A stretch of DNA of 64,000 nt from NCBI GenBank assembly GCA_002311025.1, contig DBYY01000001.1, positions 124,001 through 188,000 of the forward strand, read 5' to 3'. Below, in pieces: positions 31,585 through 39,949 of this stretch. The DNA is from Candidatus Proelusimicrobium tauri. Its GTDB lineage: Bacteria; Elusimicrobiota; Elusimicrobia; Elusimicrobiales; Elusimicrobiaceae. A model generated the notes under the pieces. The model was not told the DNA's origin. It did no database searches and was given only the letters and a program-made list of their open reading frames with translations. Every line of letters begins with the position of its first letter. Position 1 is the stretch's first letter. The translations under genes and the position numbers were made by a program.

Positions 31585-32049
31585 TTATATTTTAACTTTT
31601 TTGATAATATTTGTGGTAGATTTTCCTTTAACCAAAGGGCAAAGCACCACTTTTCCCGCATATTCCCTACCGACGACATTTTTAACAGTATAGTCAGCAC
31701 CTTTTACAAGAATATCGGGTTTTATTATTTTTATCAAATCAAGAGGGGTATCTTCCTTAAACAAAACAACGCCGTCAACCGCCTGTAAAGCACTAACGAC
31801 AATTTGTCTGTCTTTTTCTTTATTTACCGGTCTAGTCGGTCCTTTCAAACGGCGGACGGAAGCATCGCTGTTAAGCCCCAAAATCAAAATATCGCCTTTA
31901 GATTTCGCAAATTCTATAATACGCACATGACCCGCGTGCAAAATATCAAAGCAACCATTGGTAAAAACAATTTTTTTACCTTCTTTTCTTGCTTTTTTTA
32001 AGAATTTTTTTAATTTCTCTAAAGTTAATATTTTACTTTTTGTGTTCAT
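31585..32049 (-). CDS. rfaE2: D-glycero-beta-D-manno-heptose 1-phosphate adenylyltransferase
   Basis: 154 residues, the stand-alone nucleotidyltransferase half of HldE. It makes ADP-heptose precursor for the lipopolysaccharide inner core. Cytidylyltransferase-like motifs: 'TNGCFDILHAGHV' (HxGH, residues about 30-42), 'NSDASVRRLKGPTRPVN', 'KGADYTV' and 'GKSTTNII' at the end. The kinase half is not in the window. The start overlaps the accC end by 17 bases, so it belongs to the accB-like/accC operon. It supports an LPS-bearing outer membrane. Confidence 0.93.
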   Translation of the reverse strand: MNTKSKILTLEKLKKFLKKARKEGKKIVFTNGCFDILHAGHVRIIEFAKSKGDILILGLNSDASVRRLKGPTRPVNKEKDRQIVVSALQAVDGVVLFKEDTPLDLIKIIKPDILVKGADYTVKNVVGREYAGKVVLCPLVKGKSTTNIIKKVKI

Positions 32050-33406
32050 CTAATATCTTCTCAATTAAGCCGGTTTTGGCATTTCCGTTTATAAAATCTT
32101 CGTTTTGTAAAAGTATTTTGTGTAAATCAATAGTTGTTTTTATACCTTTAACTTTAAATTCTTCCAAAGCGCGCAAACCTCTTTTAATGGCTTCTTTTCT
32201 TGTCGGTGCGCTGATAATTAATTTGGCAATTAAACTATCATAAAAAGGCGGCACGGAATAGTTTGTATAAATATGGCTGTCTATTCTTACGCCGATTCCG
32301 CCCGGCCAGGAAATTTCTTTAATGTCGCCGGGGTCGGGCAGATAGTTGTTTTCAAAATCTTCTGCGTTTATGCGGTGTTCTATGGCGTGGCAGGTGATAT
32401 TTTGCGCCTGCTCTTTTGTTATGGAAAGTTTTTTGCCTTGTGCAATTTCAATTTGTATTTTAACCAAATCAAGTGAACCGCAGACGCGTTCTGTTATAGG
32501 GTGTTCAACTTGCAGGCGGGTATTAACTTCCATAAAATAAAAATTATGATCTTCGTCAAGCAAGAACTCAACGGTGCCAAGGCCTTTATAATTTGCTTCC
32601 TTAATTAAATCTAAAGCGGCACTTTGTAATTTTTTACGCAAAGCAGCATTGACAAAGGGGGAAGGTGATTCCTCAATTAACTTTTGATGATGGCGTTGCA
32701 TGGAGCAATCTCTCTCGGCAAAAGCAACAGCATTGCCATAATTATCGACAGCAACTTGCACTTCAATATGTCTTGGATTTAAAATTAATTTTTCAAAATA
32801 AACTTGCCCGTTACCGAAAGCATTTTGTGCTTCTGCGCTTGCTGTATCAAAGGCATAGGCAAAATCTCTTTTAGTCCAAGCGACTCTCATACCTTTCCCG
32901 CCACCGCCTAGCGCGGCTTTTATCATTATGGGGAAACCTATTTTCTGGGCTTCTTTTAAAGAATCTTTTTTGTCAACTATTCCTTTAGAGCCGGGTATTA
33001 AAGGCACACCGCTTTTTTTAGCCAAAAGTTTTGCGTGCGCTTTTTGGCCGAGTTCCAAAATAGTTTGGGAGTTCGGTCCGATAAAAATTAAACCGGCATC
33101 TTCAACGGCTTTTGCAAAAGCCACATTTTCCGCTAGAAAGCCATAGCCGGGGTGTATTGCCTGTGCTTTGGTAATTTTAGCGGCTGTTATAATTGCCTCG
33201 ATATTAAGATAACTTTCTTTAGGGTTTTGCGGACCTATACAAAGGGCCTCATCTGCTGCTTGAACATGGGCGCAAAACTTATCTGCCGCAGAATATATGG
33301 CAACGGATTTAATATCCATTTCCCTTAAAGTTCTAATGATACGCAAGGCAACTTCGCCTCTGTTAGCGATTAAAACTTTATCAATATGCAAAATGTTTTC
33401 TTTCAT
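32033..33406 (-). CDS. accC: Acetyl-CoA carboxylase, biotin carboxylase subunit
   Basis: 457 residues, standard. It carboxylates biotin on BCCP with bicarbonate and ATP. ATP-grasp features: 'LIANRGEVALRIIRT' at the N-terminus, 'HPGYGFLAENVAFA', the glycine-rich loop 'KAALGGGGKGMRVAW' (about residue 160), 'ERDCSMQRHHQKLIEESPS', and 'FMEVNTRLQVEHPITE' (about residue 290). All catalytic residues visible are conserved, so the subunit looks active. It starts 2 bases after the upstream BCCP-like gene. That partner lacks the biotin lysine, so a canonical BCCP should exist elsewhere in the genome. accA and accD are not in the window. Confidence 0.96.
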   Translation of the reverse strand: MKENILHIDKVLIANRGEVALRIIRTLREMDIKSVAIYSAADKFCAHVQAADEALCIGPQNPKESYLNIEAIITAAKITKAQAIHPGYGFLAENVAFAKAVEDAGLIFIGPNSQTILELGQKAHAKLLAKKSGVPLIPGSKGIVDKKDSLKEAQKIGFPIMIKAALGGGGKGMRVAWTKRDFAYAFDTASAEAQNAFGNGQVYFEKLILNPRHIEVQVAVDNYGNAVAFAERDCSMQRHHQKLIEESPSPFVNAALRKKLQSAALDLIKEANYKGLGTVEFLLDEDHNFYFMEVNTRLQVEHPITERVCGSLDLVKIQIEIAQGKKLSITKEQAQNITCHAIEHRINAEDFENNYLPDPGDIKEISWPGGIGVRIDSHIYTNYSVPPFYDSLIAKLIISAPTRKEAIKRGLRALEEFKVKGIKTTIDLHKILLQNEDFINGNAKTGLIEKILDEHKK

Positions 33407-33408
33407 AA

Positions 33409-33786
33409 TTATTCGGGATCAATAAAAAATAAAGGTTGATTATATTCGGTGCTTTGTCCGTTTTCAATGGAGATAACTTTTAATTTTCCGCCGAAGGGAC
33501 AAACAACAGGGTGAACACTTGTTCCTGCTTCAATATAACCTAAAATTTGTCCTTTTTCCAAGAACATATCTTCCCTTAAAGTAATTGCTTTGCCTTTTGT
33601 TCCGGCGGCAAAAATACCTAAAGCGGGTGCTTTTACGGCGTAAAGGGAACATTTATAATTAACTTTTTGTAAATTTGCACCTGCGGTTTTTATTTCAATA
33701 TTTACATCTTTGTTTTTAAAAAGTATTTCTTGTAAATCTGTTGTTTTTGCCCACGCTATAAAGTTGGCAAGATTTCTGGTATCCAT
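33409..33786 (-). CDS. BCCP-like protein lacking the biotinylated lysine
   Basis: 125 residues. It has the layout of AccB: an N-terminal helical/strand part ('DTRNLANFIAWAKTTDLQEI'), a short linker, and a biotinyl/lipoyl-type beta domain starting 'VKAPALGIF' (about residue 51). Where BCCP has Glu-Ala-Met-Lys-(Met/Leu), this protein reads Glu-Ala-Gly-Thr-Ser (86-90), so the biotin-accepting lysine is replaced by Thr89; codons GAA GCA GGA ACA AGT confirm this. It therefore cannot carry biotin at the normal site. Plant BADC proteins are similar lysine-less BCCP relatives that bind and damp acetyl-CoA carboxylase. Position directly before accC suggests a regulatory or structural subunit. Confidence 0.85.
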   Translation of the reverse strand: MDTRNLANFIAWAKTTDLQEILFKNKDVNIEIKTAGANLQKVNYKCSLYAVKAPALGIFAAGTKGKAITLREDMFLEKGQILGYIEAGTSVHPVVCPFGGKLKVISIENGQSTEYNQPLFFIDPE

Positions 33787-33850
33787 AAAATCTCCTATTA
33801 CTTAAATGATAGCATTTTATTTAATATATTAGTAGAGATGCTAGAAAAAT

Positions 33851-34759
33851 TTATTTTTCTTTACTGACTTTTTGCCAAGCCTCTTTGAAATCTTTTGGCA
33901 AAGGTGCGCTAAAGGAAAGTTTTGTCTTTTTAAAAGGATGCAAAAACTCTAGTTTTTTTGCGTGCAACATTAAGCGTGGCGCACTTGCACCTTTATAAAG
34001 CCAGTCGCCCAAAACGGGGTAACCAAGCCAACTCATATGAACGCGCAACTGATTTGTTCTGCCCGTTCTTGGGTAAAGTTCCATAAAGCAAAAATTATTT
34101 GCTCTTTTGGCAACTTTATAATCGGTTATGGCTTCGCGCCCAAGGGGGGATGCCTTTATTTTTCCGCCGCTTACTCTACCAATCGGTGCATTAATTGTGC
34201 CTTTATCATCGGGTAAATTACCGCAACAAATAGCATTATAGGTTTTGTGGACTTCTCTATTTGCAAAGAGTTCAATCATGGCTTGTTGAAAATCGCTGTT
34301 TTTGGCAATAAGCATAACACCGCTTGTTTCTTTATCAAGTCTATGAACAAGACCGAGTCTATCCATAGTTAAATCAAACTTTTTGGGCGGGTTAGAATAA
34401 ATGGCGGAAACTAAAGTTTCCTCGCAGGTTTTAAGAATATCAAAGTTTTCTTCCCAAAGGGGTGTTTGAGGGTGAACAAGCAAGCCGGCAGGTTTATTTA
34501 TAACAAAAAAATCTTTATCTTCAGAGATAATTAAGTCTTTTATGTTTAAACTTGTTTTAAGTTCAGGCGGATTAATTTCCACAATATCGCCTTCTTCCAA
34601 AGGCCAAGAGGCCTTTTTTTGTTTTCCGTTAACCAAAACAGCGCCGCTTTTTATTAAGTTTTGAATGATATTGCGCGAAAGCGTTCCTCCAAGTTCTTGG
34701 GTTATAAAAATATCCAAGCGTTCTGTTCTACCGCTGAAAATTAATGTTTGTTTTTCCAT
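33851..34759 (-). CDS. RluA/RluD family pseudouridine synthase
   Basis: 302 residues. An S4 RNA-binding domain at the N-terminus ('RLDIFITQELGGTLSRNIIQN', split near residue 20; 'GAVLVNGKQKKASW') is followed by the catalytic domain: 'VINKPAGLLVHP' (about 87), 'LVHRLDKETSGVMLIAKN' with the catalytic Asp (about residue 140), 'NRTGRTNQLR'-type segment 'PRTGRTNQLRVHM' (about 232) and 'HAKKLEFLHP'. This fits RluD-type enzymes that modify 23S rRNA, but RluA/RluC/RluD cannot be told apart reliably. It overlaps lgt by 19 bases and ends the long minus-strand operon. Confidence 0.92.
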   Translation of the reverse strand: MEKQTLIFSGRTERLDIFITQELGGTLSRNIIQNLIKSGAVLVNGKQKKASWPLEEGDIVEINPPELKTSLNIKDLIISEDKDFFVINKPAGLLVHPQTPLWEENFDILKTCEETLVSAIYSNPPKKFDLTMDRLGLVHRLDKETSGVMLIAKNSDFQQAMIELFANREVHKTYNAICCGNLPDDKGTINAPIGRVSGGKIKASPLGREAITDYKVAKRANNFCFMELYPRTGRTNQLRVHMSWLGYPVLGDWLYKGASAPRLMLHAKKLEFLHPFKKTKLSFSAPLPKDFKEAWQKVSKEK

Positions 34760-35508
34760 AAAAAACCTCTAAAGAGCCAAAAAGTTGCGCTGCAAAATAA
34801 AATTAAAGCAATTATTTGCGAAGGGTAAAGCCCGAGTATTGAACTTCCTCTGTCATCACCTCTAAAAAACTCAATAATAAAGCGTATTAAAGCATAACCC
34901 ATAATATAAGTTAAAGCAGTTGTGCCTTGTTTCTTTTGACTCTTATATATTTTAGCCAAAATAATAAACAAAATAAAATTAGCAATAGATTCAAAAAGTT
35001 GTGTCGGGTAAATATGCGTATGTTGTAAATGGTGCGGAACAAGAGTATCGGGATTATTAAAAACAACACCCAAAAAACTATCTGTCGGTTTGCCATAGCA
35101 ACAACCGGCCAAGAAACAGCCGATTCTGCCGATAGCATGACCGAGTGCAAGAGCGGGTGCAAAAAAATCCATGGCTTTTATCAAAGAAATGTTTTTATTT
35201 TTTACACACAAAAATAAAGCAATTACTGCACCTATAAAACCGCCGTAAAAAACAAAGCCGAAGCGTATTTTTTCAATTAAAGTAGAGGCCCAAAAACTAT
35301 CAAAGTTAAAGAAAATATAAAATAATTTTCCGCCGATAAGCGCACCTAAAATAATATAAAAAAGAATATCAGCCAAAACTTCTTTTGAAACGCCAAGATA
35401 TTTCCTGTTTTTAATGCAATAATAAATCGCCGCACCGTAGCCAAGTGCAGTCATTATACCGTAAGTAGGTATTTTAAAACCAAAGATTTCAGGCAGATAA
35501 GGGAACAT
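34741..35508 (-). CDS. lgt: Prolipoprotein diacylglyceryl transferase
   Basis: 255 residues with about seven hydrophobic segments. It transfers diacylglycerol from phosphatidylglycerol to the lipobox cysteine of lipoproteins, several of which are encoded in this window. Signature 'HAIGRIGCFLAGCCYG' (about 128-143) with the catalytic region around the conserved Arg, plus 'HPTQLFES'-type segment 'YPTQLFESIANF' and 'RFIIEFFRGDDRG' near the C-terminus. It overlaps both neighbours (HAD gene by 20 bases, rluD-like by 19), evidence for strong translational coupling. Confidence 0.96.
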   Translation of the reverse strand: MFPYLPEIFGFKIPTYGIMTALGYGAAIYYCIKNRKYLGVSKEVLADILFYIILGALIGGKLFYIFFNFDSFWASTLIEKIRFGFVFYGGFIGAVIALFLCVKNKNISLIKAMDFFAPALALGHAIGRIGCFLAGCCYGKPTDSFLGVVFNNPDTLVPHHLQHTHIYPTQLFESIANFILFIILAKIYKSQKKQGTTALTYIMGYALIRFIIEFFRGDDRGSSILGLYPSQIIALILFCSATFWLFRGFLWKNKH

Positions 35509-36142
35509 AATTTTCCTCTAACAATTTTAATAATTTTGTAAAATCTTTAAATTCTTTATAGGGTATATTATTTTTATCGCAAAGTTCGGCAAGATAATCT
35601 GTCGCAAAAAGAATATCTGCCCGTTTTGCGGCTTCCAAATCAACAAGTCCGTCGCCTAAAAAAACAGTTGTATATCCTTTGTTTTGATAGTATTTAACTC
35701 TTTGTGCTTTAAAATCGTCTAAAGGGGTTGTGGGATAGTCTGGAAAATCAACTTTTATTCCTTTTGGCGTTAAAACGCCTCTCACGCAATACATAGGCAA
35801 AGGTGGCAAATTATGCTTTTTTAAAATAGGTTTAATATAAATATCAAGTCCACCGCTGACGATTTCAAAAGGTATTTTATGTTCTTTTGCAAAAAGCACA
35901 AGTTTATCAAAGCCCTTTTTAACAACGGCATAACTTAAAATAATACTTTCAAATTCTTCCTGAGTAACTTTTATCGGACCAAAAAATTTATTAAACCAAA
36001 TTGAAGGATCCTCTTTGGTATCATAATCTTTAACTATAGATGCTCCCTTTTTCATTGTCCCAAAGTGAAAACAAAGCGCATTGCCTATATCCTGAGTGGT
36101 TATTGTTCCGTCAAAATCTGTAATAATTGCAAATTTTTTCAT
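35489..36142 (-). CDS. HAD-family phosphatase, MtnX/SerB-like
   Basis: 217 residues. A class IB HAD hydrolase: nucleophile motif 'ITDFDGTITTQD' (Asp9, Asp11), motif II 'EIVSGGLD' (Ser, about residue 95), Lys in the following helix, and motif III 'FLGDGLVDLEAAKRADILFA' (about residue 162). The subfamily phrase resembles the MtnX phosphatase of methionine salvage and phosphoserine phosphatase-like enzymes. No other methionine-salvage gene is nearby, so the substrate is open. It overlaps the upstream metallo-hydrolase gene by 4 bases and lgt by 20, in one operon. Confidence 0.8.
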   Translation of the reverse strand: MKKFAIITDFDGTITTQDIGNALCFHFGTMKKGASIVKDYDTKEDPSIWFNKFFGPIKVTQEEFESIILSYAVVKKGFDKLVLFAKEHKIPFEIVSGGLDIYIKPILKKHNLPPLPMYCVRGVLTPKGIKVDFPDYPTTPLDDFKAQRVKYYQNKGYTTVFLGDGLVDLEAAKRADILFATDYLAELCDKNNIPYKEFKDFTKLLKLLEENYVPLSA

Positions 36143-36759
36143 AAAATCTCACTAAAGGTATCGGGTTCTCTTGTTGCTATTCTCATAAAGGAATTATTTT
36201 CAATTTCTTCTTTGATAGTTGTTTTAAAAGAAGGTCCATAAGAGTGTCCGCAGTAAACTTCGGTTTCAAGCGGAAGTTTGCTCAAAAGGACAAGACTTTT
36301 TTGCATTTCCCTTGCGTTTCCGCCGGGCAAATCTGTTCTGCCGATAGAGCCGGTAAACAAAGTATCTCCGCTAAACAAAGCATTATCTATCTTTATACAA
36401 TAAGAACCTTTTGTATGTCCTGGAGTGTGAATAAAATCAACTTGCATACCGGCTATTTCAAGCGAGCAATTATCTTTTATGGAAATTAAAAGTTCTTCCG
36501 GCAATTCTGAAAGTGTGATATCTTCCTTACCTATATAACCTTTAATCTGATATTTCTCAAGCAAATCTTGTGCACCGGTCAAATGGTCATAATGCCCGTG
36601 TGTAAACAAAACGGCCTTGGGGGTTATCTTGTTTTCCTCTAAAGTTTTATAAATATCATTCATCTGCCAAGAAGGGTCAATAATCAACCCCTGCCCGTTT
36701 TTATGCACGATATAGGTGCAATTTCCCATTTGTCCCAGTTGTAAAGTTATAATTTTCAT
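36139..36759 (-). CDS. MBL-fold metallo-hydrolase (glyoxalase II-like)
   Basis: 206 residues. Metallo-beta-lactamase fold with the zinc motif 'THGHYDHL' (His54, His56, Asp58, His59), a further ligand in 'HTPGHTKGSYC' (about residue 112), 'FSGDTLF' with bridging Asp (about residue 133) and 'CGHSYGPS' (about 170). This set matches the YcbL/GloB-like type II hydrolases that cleave thioesters such as S-lactoylglutathione. It is shorter than true GloB, so the actual thioester is uncertain. Four-base overlap with the HAD gene; it follows ftsB by 3 bases. Confidence 0.88.
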   Translation of the reverse strand: MKIITLQLGQMGNCTYIVHKNGQGLIIDPSWQMNDIYKTLEENKITPKAVLFTHGHYDHLTGAQDLLEKYQIKGYIGKEDITLSELPEELLISIKDNCSLEIAGMQVDFIHTPGHTKGSYCIKIDNALFSGDTLFTGSIGRTDLPGGNAREMQKSLVLLSKLPLETEVYCGHSYGPSFKTTIKEEIENNSFMRIATREPDTFSEIL

Positions 36760-36762
36760 AAA

Positions 36763-37044
36763 CTATTTTTTTATTCTAAACTCAAATTCTTCCGGCTTAG
36801 CCATGTGATATTTTACGCGCGCACTGTCCTCAATATAATTTTCCTTACCGGATAAAATTTCTTCATATTTTTTACTTAAGACTTCATATTGCTTATCTAA
36901 TGAAGCCGATTTTTTAATAAGGCGCCTTATAGTAAAAGAATTATGTATTACCGCTATAAAAGTACTATTACACAAACAAAATAATATAATCAAGAAGACT
37001 GCGGTAAAAATTAGATTTTTTTTATTTTTAAAAAAATTTTTCAT
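36763..37044 (-). CDS. FtsB/DivIC-like septum protein
   Basis: 93 residues: a short basic N-terminus, one membrane helix (about residues 10-32), then a coiled-coil stretch ('SLDKQYEVLSKKYEEILSGK') and the ending 'ENYIEDSARVKYHMAKPEEF', which matches the DivIC/FtsB family ('E..AR..Y.M..P.E'). FtsB forms a trimer with FtsL and FtsQ in the divisome. The gene directly follows eno (4-base overlap), the same eno-ftsB order found in many bacteria, which supports the call. Confidence 0.88.
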   Translation of the reverse strand: MKNFFKNKKNLIFTAVFLIILFCLCNSTFIAVIHNSFTIRRLIKKSASLDKQYEVLSKKYEEILSGKENYIEDSARVKYHMAKPEEFEFRIKK

Positions 37045-38309
37045 CTTATAAACGCCTTATTTTGGGCAAAGATTGCTTTGCCGGCAAGTTCTTCTTCAAT
37101 TTCAAGCAAGCGATTATATTTTGCAAGTCTTTCACTTCTTGCGGGCGCGCCTGCTTTTATTGCTCCACTGTTAACGGCGACGGCTAAATCTGCAATAAAA
37201 GAATCTTCCGTTTCTCCAGATCGGTGTGATATTATCGTGCTGAAACCTGCCTCTTTTGCTTTATAGATAACCTTTATTGTTTCACTTAAAGTTCCGATTT
37301 GATTTAATTTTATCAAAATGGAATTTGCGGCTTTCCTTTCAATACCGAGTTCAAGTCTGTCTAGATTCGTTACAAAAAGATCATCACCGACAATATTAAG
37401 TTTTTTGCCTTCCTTTTGGGTAAAATATTCCCAAGCCGGAAAGTCATCTTGTTCAAAAGGATCCTCTATTGATATTATAGGAAAATTTACGGCAAAGTTG
37501 CTATAAATTGCGCCCAATTCCTTATACTTTAATTTCCTTCCTTCAAAAAAATAAAAGGTATCTTCATAAAATTCACTTGCGGCGCAATCTATTGCAAAAG
37601 GCATATTTGGGTAACCTGCTTTAGAAGTTGCTTTTAAAAGCAGTCTGAAAACTGCTGCGTGATTTTTTATTTTAGGTGCAAAACCTCCTTCATCGCCGAC
37701 ACTTGTGGTAAGTCCGTTTTGTGCCAAAAGTTCTTTTAAAGTGTGGTAAGTTTCGCTGGCTGCTTGGAGTGCTTCCCGAAAAGTCTTTTGCTTAAGTGGC
37801 ACAATCATAAATTCTTGGATATTTAAACCGCTGTCTGCGTGAATCCCGCCATTGACGATATTTAACATAGGGCAAGGCAAAAGGTATGTTTTTTCCTTTA
37901 ACTTAAATGCTTTTCTTAGGTATTTATAAAGTGGCATTTTAGCAACGGCACTCGCTACTCTTGCAACGGCTAAGGAAACGCTTAAAATAGCATTAGCACC
38001 AAGATTTCTTTTATTCTCCGTGCCGTCAAGTTCGCACATAGTTTTATCTATTAATTCTTGGTCAAAAACGCTTAAACCTTTTAAAGATTTTTCTATTAAT
38101 GAAACACTTTTAATGGCTTTTAAAATACCTTTTCCGAGGTAGCGTTTTTCTTTGTCTCTTAATTCTAGCGCTTCATGAATACCGGTTGAAGCGCCGCTTG
38201 GCACGCAGGCACTTGCACAAGTGCTGTCTTGCAGAATAATGCTCGTTTTAAGCGTAGGCATACCGCGCGAATCAAGCACTTCTCGCGCCTTTATTTTACT
38301 GATTTTCAT
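37041..38309 (-). CDS. eno: Enolase
   Basis: 422 residues from the ATG at 38309, which has GGGGGT just upstream; a longer in-frame start is less likely because enolases begin near 'KISKIKAREVLDSRG'. It converts 2-phosphoglycerate to phosphoenolpyruvate. Active-site segments: 'SGASTGIHEALELRD', 'NIQEFMIVP', 'VGDEGGFAP', Asp/Glu metal ligands in 'SIEDPFEQDD' and 'VGDDLFVTN', the catalytic Lys in 'LIKLNQIGT', and 'ISHRSGETEDSFIADL'. It overlaps ftsB and follows the phosphohexomutase gene by 19 bases. Confidence 0.97.
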   Translation of the reverse strand: MKISKIKAREVLDSRGMPTLKTSIILQDSTCASACVPSGASTGIHEALELRDKEKRYLGKGILKAIKSVSLIEKSLKGLSVFDQELIDKTMCELDGTENKRNLGANAILSVSLAVARVASAVAKMPLYKYLRKAFKLKEKTYLLPCPMLNIVNGGIHADSGLNIQEFMIVPLKQKTFREALQAASETYHTLKELLAQNGLTTSVGDEGGFAPKIKNHAAVFRLLLKATSKAGYPNMPFAIDCAASEFYEDTFYFFEGRKLKYKELGAIYSNFAVNFPIISIEDPFEQDDFPAWEYFTQKEGKKLNIVGDDLFVTNLDRLELGIERKAANSILIKLNQIGTLSETIKVIYKAKEAGFSTIISHRSGETEDSFIADLAVAVNSGAIKAGAPARSERLAKYNRLLEIEEELAGKAIFAQNKAFIR

Positions 38310-38328
38310 TTTACCCCCAAACTTTGTT

Positions 38329-39807
38329 TTAGGACAAAGTTTCAATTATCTTTTTTGCTTCGTTCACCAATTTATCAAGAAATTGTTGCTCTTTTGCTTC
38401 GGCGTAGATTCTTATAAGATGTTCCGTACCGGAAGGCCTTAAAGCAACCCAACTGCCGTTTCTTAAGATAAACTTGAATCCGTCTGTCTGGTCAATACGC
38501 CAAACAGAAGTTTTATTTATACTTAAAGGCGGATGGATATTAAGTTTTTCCATAATTTGGGCAATTTCAATTTCTCTCTTTGGCAGACTGACTTTCTTAT
38601 CGAAATAGGAACTATAAGTTTTTGAAAAATCTTTTAAAATCTGTTTAAGATTTTTACCTTCTACTGCCATCATTTCAAGCAGTAACATACAGGCAACAAT
38701 ACCGTCTTTATCAGGCATGTGGTTTGAAATAGCAATACCGCCCGATTCTTCCGCGCCGAAAATATATTGTCCTGTCATCATAAGTTCGTTAATATATTTA
38801 AAACCGACGGGGGTTTCTCTAACGGTCATATTATATCTTTTTGCCACTTCATCAATAGAATTAGTAGTAATTAAACTTCTGCAAATGCGGCCTTTTTCTT
38901 TACGGTTTTTAATAGTATGTTCAAGAAGTAAAGGCGCAATTTGGTTAGGGGAAAGCCAAGCGCCGTCAGGGCCGATAATACCGAACTTATCACAGTCGCT
39001 GTTACAGGCAATACCCACATGTAATTTATTTTTTACAACTAGTTTAGAAAGTTCACTTAAAGATTCCGGTCCCGCATTAGGCACTTTTCCGCCGCAGGTA
39101 ACATCAATACCTTCGTGAACACCCATAACTTGAACGCCGCATTTCGTCAAAAATTCTCTAAAATAATTATCTGCCGTACCATATAAGGGGTCAATACCTA
39201 CTTTTAGTTTTGCTTTTTTAATTGCCTTAACATTAATAACTTTAGAAAGGTGTTCAAGATACATATTTCTAAAGTTTTCTTCTGTTACGGCAGTATTTTG
39301 GTAGCCAAACTCCGGCAGTTCTTTAGAAAGATTAGACAAGGCGGGGATATTCTTTTCAATATCGGCAACAACTTCATTATTGGCAATACCACCGTGATAG
39401 GAAATCCACTTCAAACCGTTTTGGGTAAAATCCGCTTCGCTTGCGGTAATAACAACAGCACCAACCGCACCGAGTTTTAAAACTGCCCATTCGGCAACAG
39501 GGGTAGGCAAGGGATATTTTGCTCTTTTTACGGAGATACCTTGTGTTGCAAAAGTATCGCAGACTATATCTGCAAATTTGCGGGATAAGAATCTGGTATC
39601 ATTACCCACAATAACAAGCGGTCTTTTAAATTTAAAACCTCTTTCCTTTATATGTTTTTGATAACCTTCGCCCTCAAAACCATAGTATTTATCATTAAAA
39701 ATATGTTCGCTTATACCTAAAGCGATTCTATAAATATTTTGTGCGGTAACGCTTTCCGCAATAGTTCCTCTAAAACCGGCAGTAGCAAACTTGATATCTG
39801 TTGCCAT
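38329..39807 (-). CDS. Phosphohexomutase (PGM/PMM family) with altered active-site loop
   Basis: 492 residues from the ATG at 39807 (GAGG upstream). Four-domain alpha-D-phosphohexomutase: 'TAGFRG' substrate loop at the N-terminus, sugar-binding 'GAEESGGIAISNHMPDKDG' (about residue 350) and phosphate-binding 'RPSGTEHLIRIYAEA' near the end are all standard. Two catalytic motifs deviate: the phosphoserine loop reads Thr-Ala-Ser-Glu-Ala-Asp (121-126) instead of TASHNP, and the metal loop reads Asn-Ser-Asp-Cys-Asp-Lys instead of DxDxDR. The Ser itself is kept. It may act on glucose- or mannose-phosphate; specificity and even activity are uncertain. First gene of the eno operon. Confidence 0.85.
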   Translation of the reverse strand: MATDIKFATAGFRGTIAESVTAQNIYRIALGISEHIFNDKYYGFEGEGYQKHIKERGFKFKRPLVIVGNDTRFLSRKFADIVCDTFATQGISVKRAKYPLPTPVAEWAVLKLGAVGAVVITASEADFTQNGLKWISYHGGIANNEVVADIEKNIPALSNLSKELPEFGYQNTAVTEENFRNMYLEHLSKVINVKAIKKAKLKVGIDPLYGTADNYFREFLTKCGVQVMGVHEGIDVTCGGKVPNAGPESLSELSKLVVKNKLHVGIACNSDCDKFGIIGPDGAWLSPNQIAPLLLEHTIKNRKEKGRICRSLITTNSIDEVAKRYNMTVRETPVGFKYINELMMTGQYIFGAEESGGIAISNHMPDKDGIVACMLLLEMMAVEGKNLKQILKDFSKTYSSYFDKKVSLPKREIEIAQIMEKLNIHPPLSINKTSVWRIDQTDGFKFILRNGSWVALRPSGTEHLIRIYAEAKEQQFLDKLVNEAKKIIETLS

Positions 39808-39949
39808 AAACACCTCATCAAAAAAATAAATTCATTGTAAGCAATATACAAAAAATAAAAAAAATATACAAGTCCTTTTTTTTAAAAATAAGTAAAACTA
39901 ATTGTCTCTTTGTAGCATACGTACGGGCATATTTGCTAAAATAGAAATA

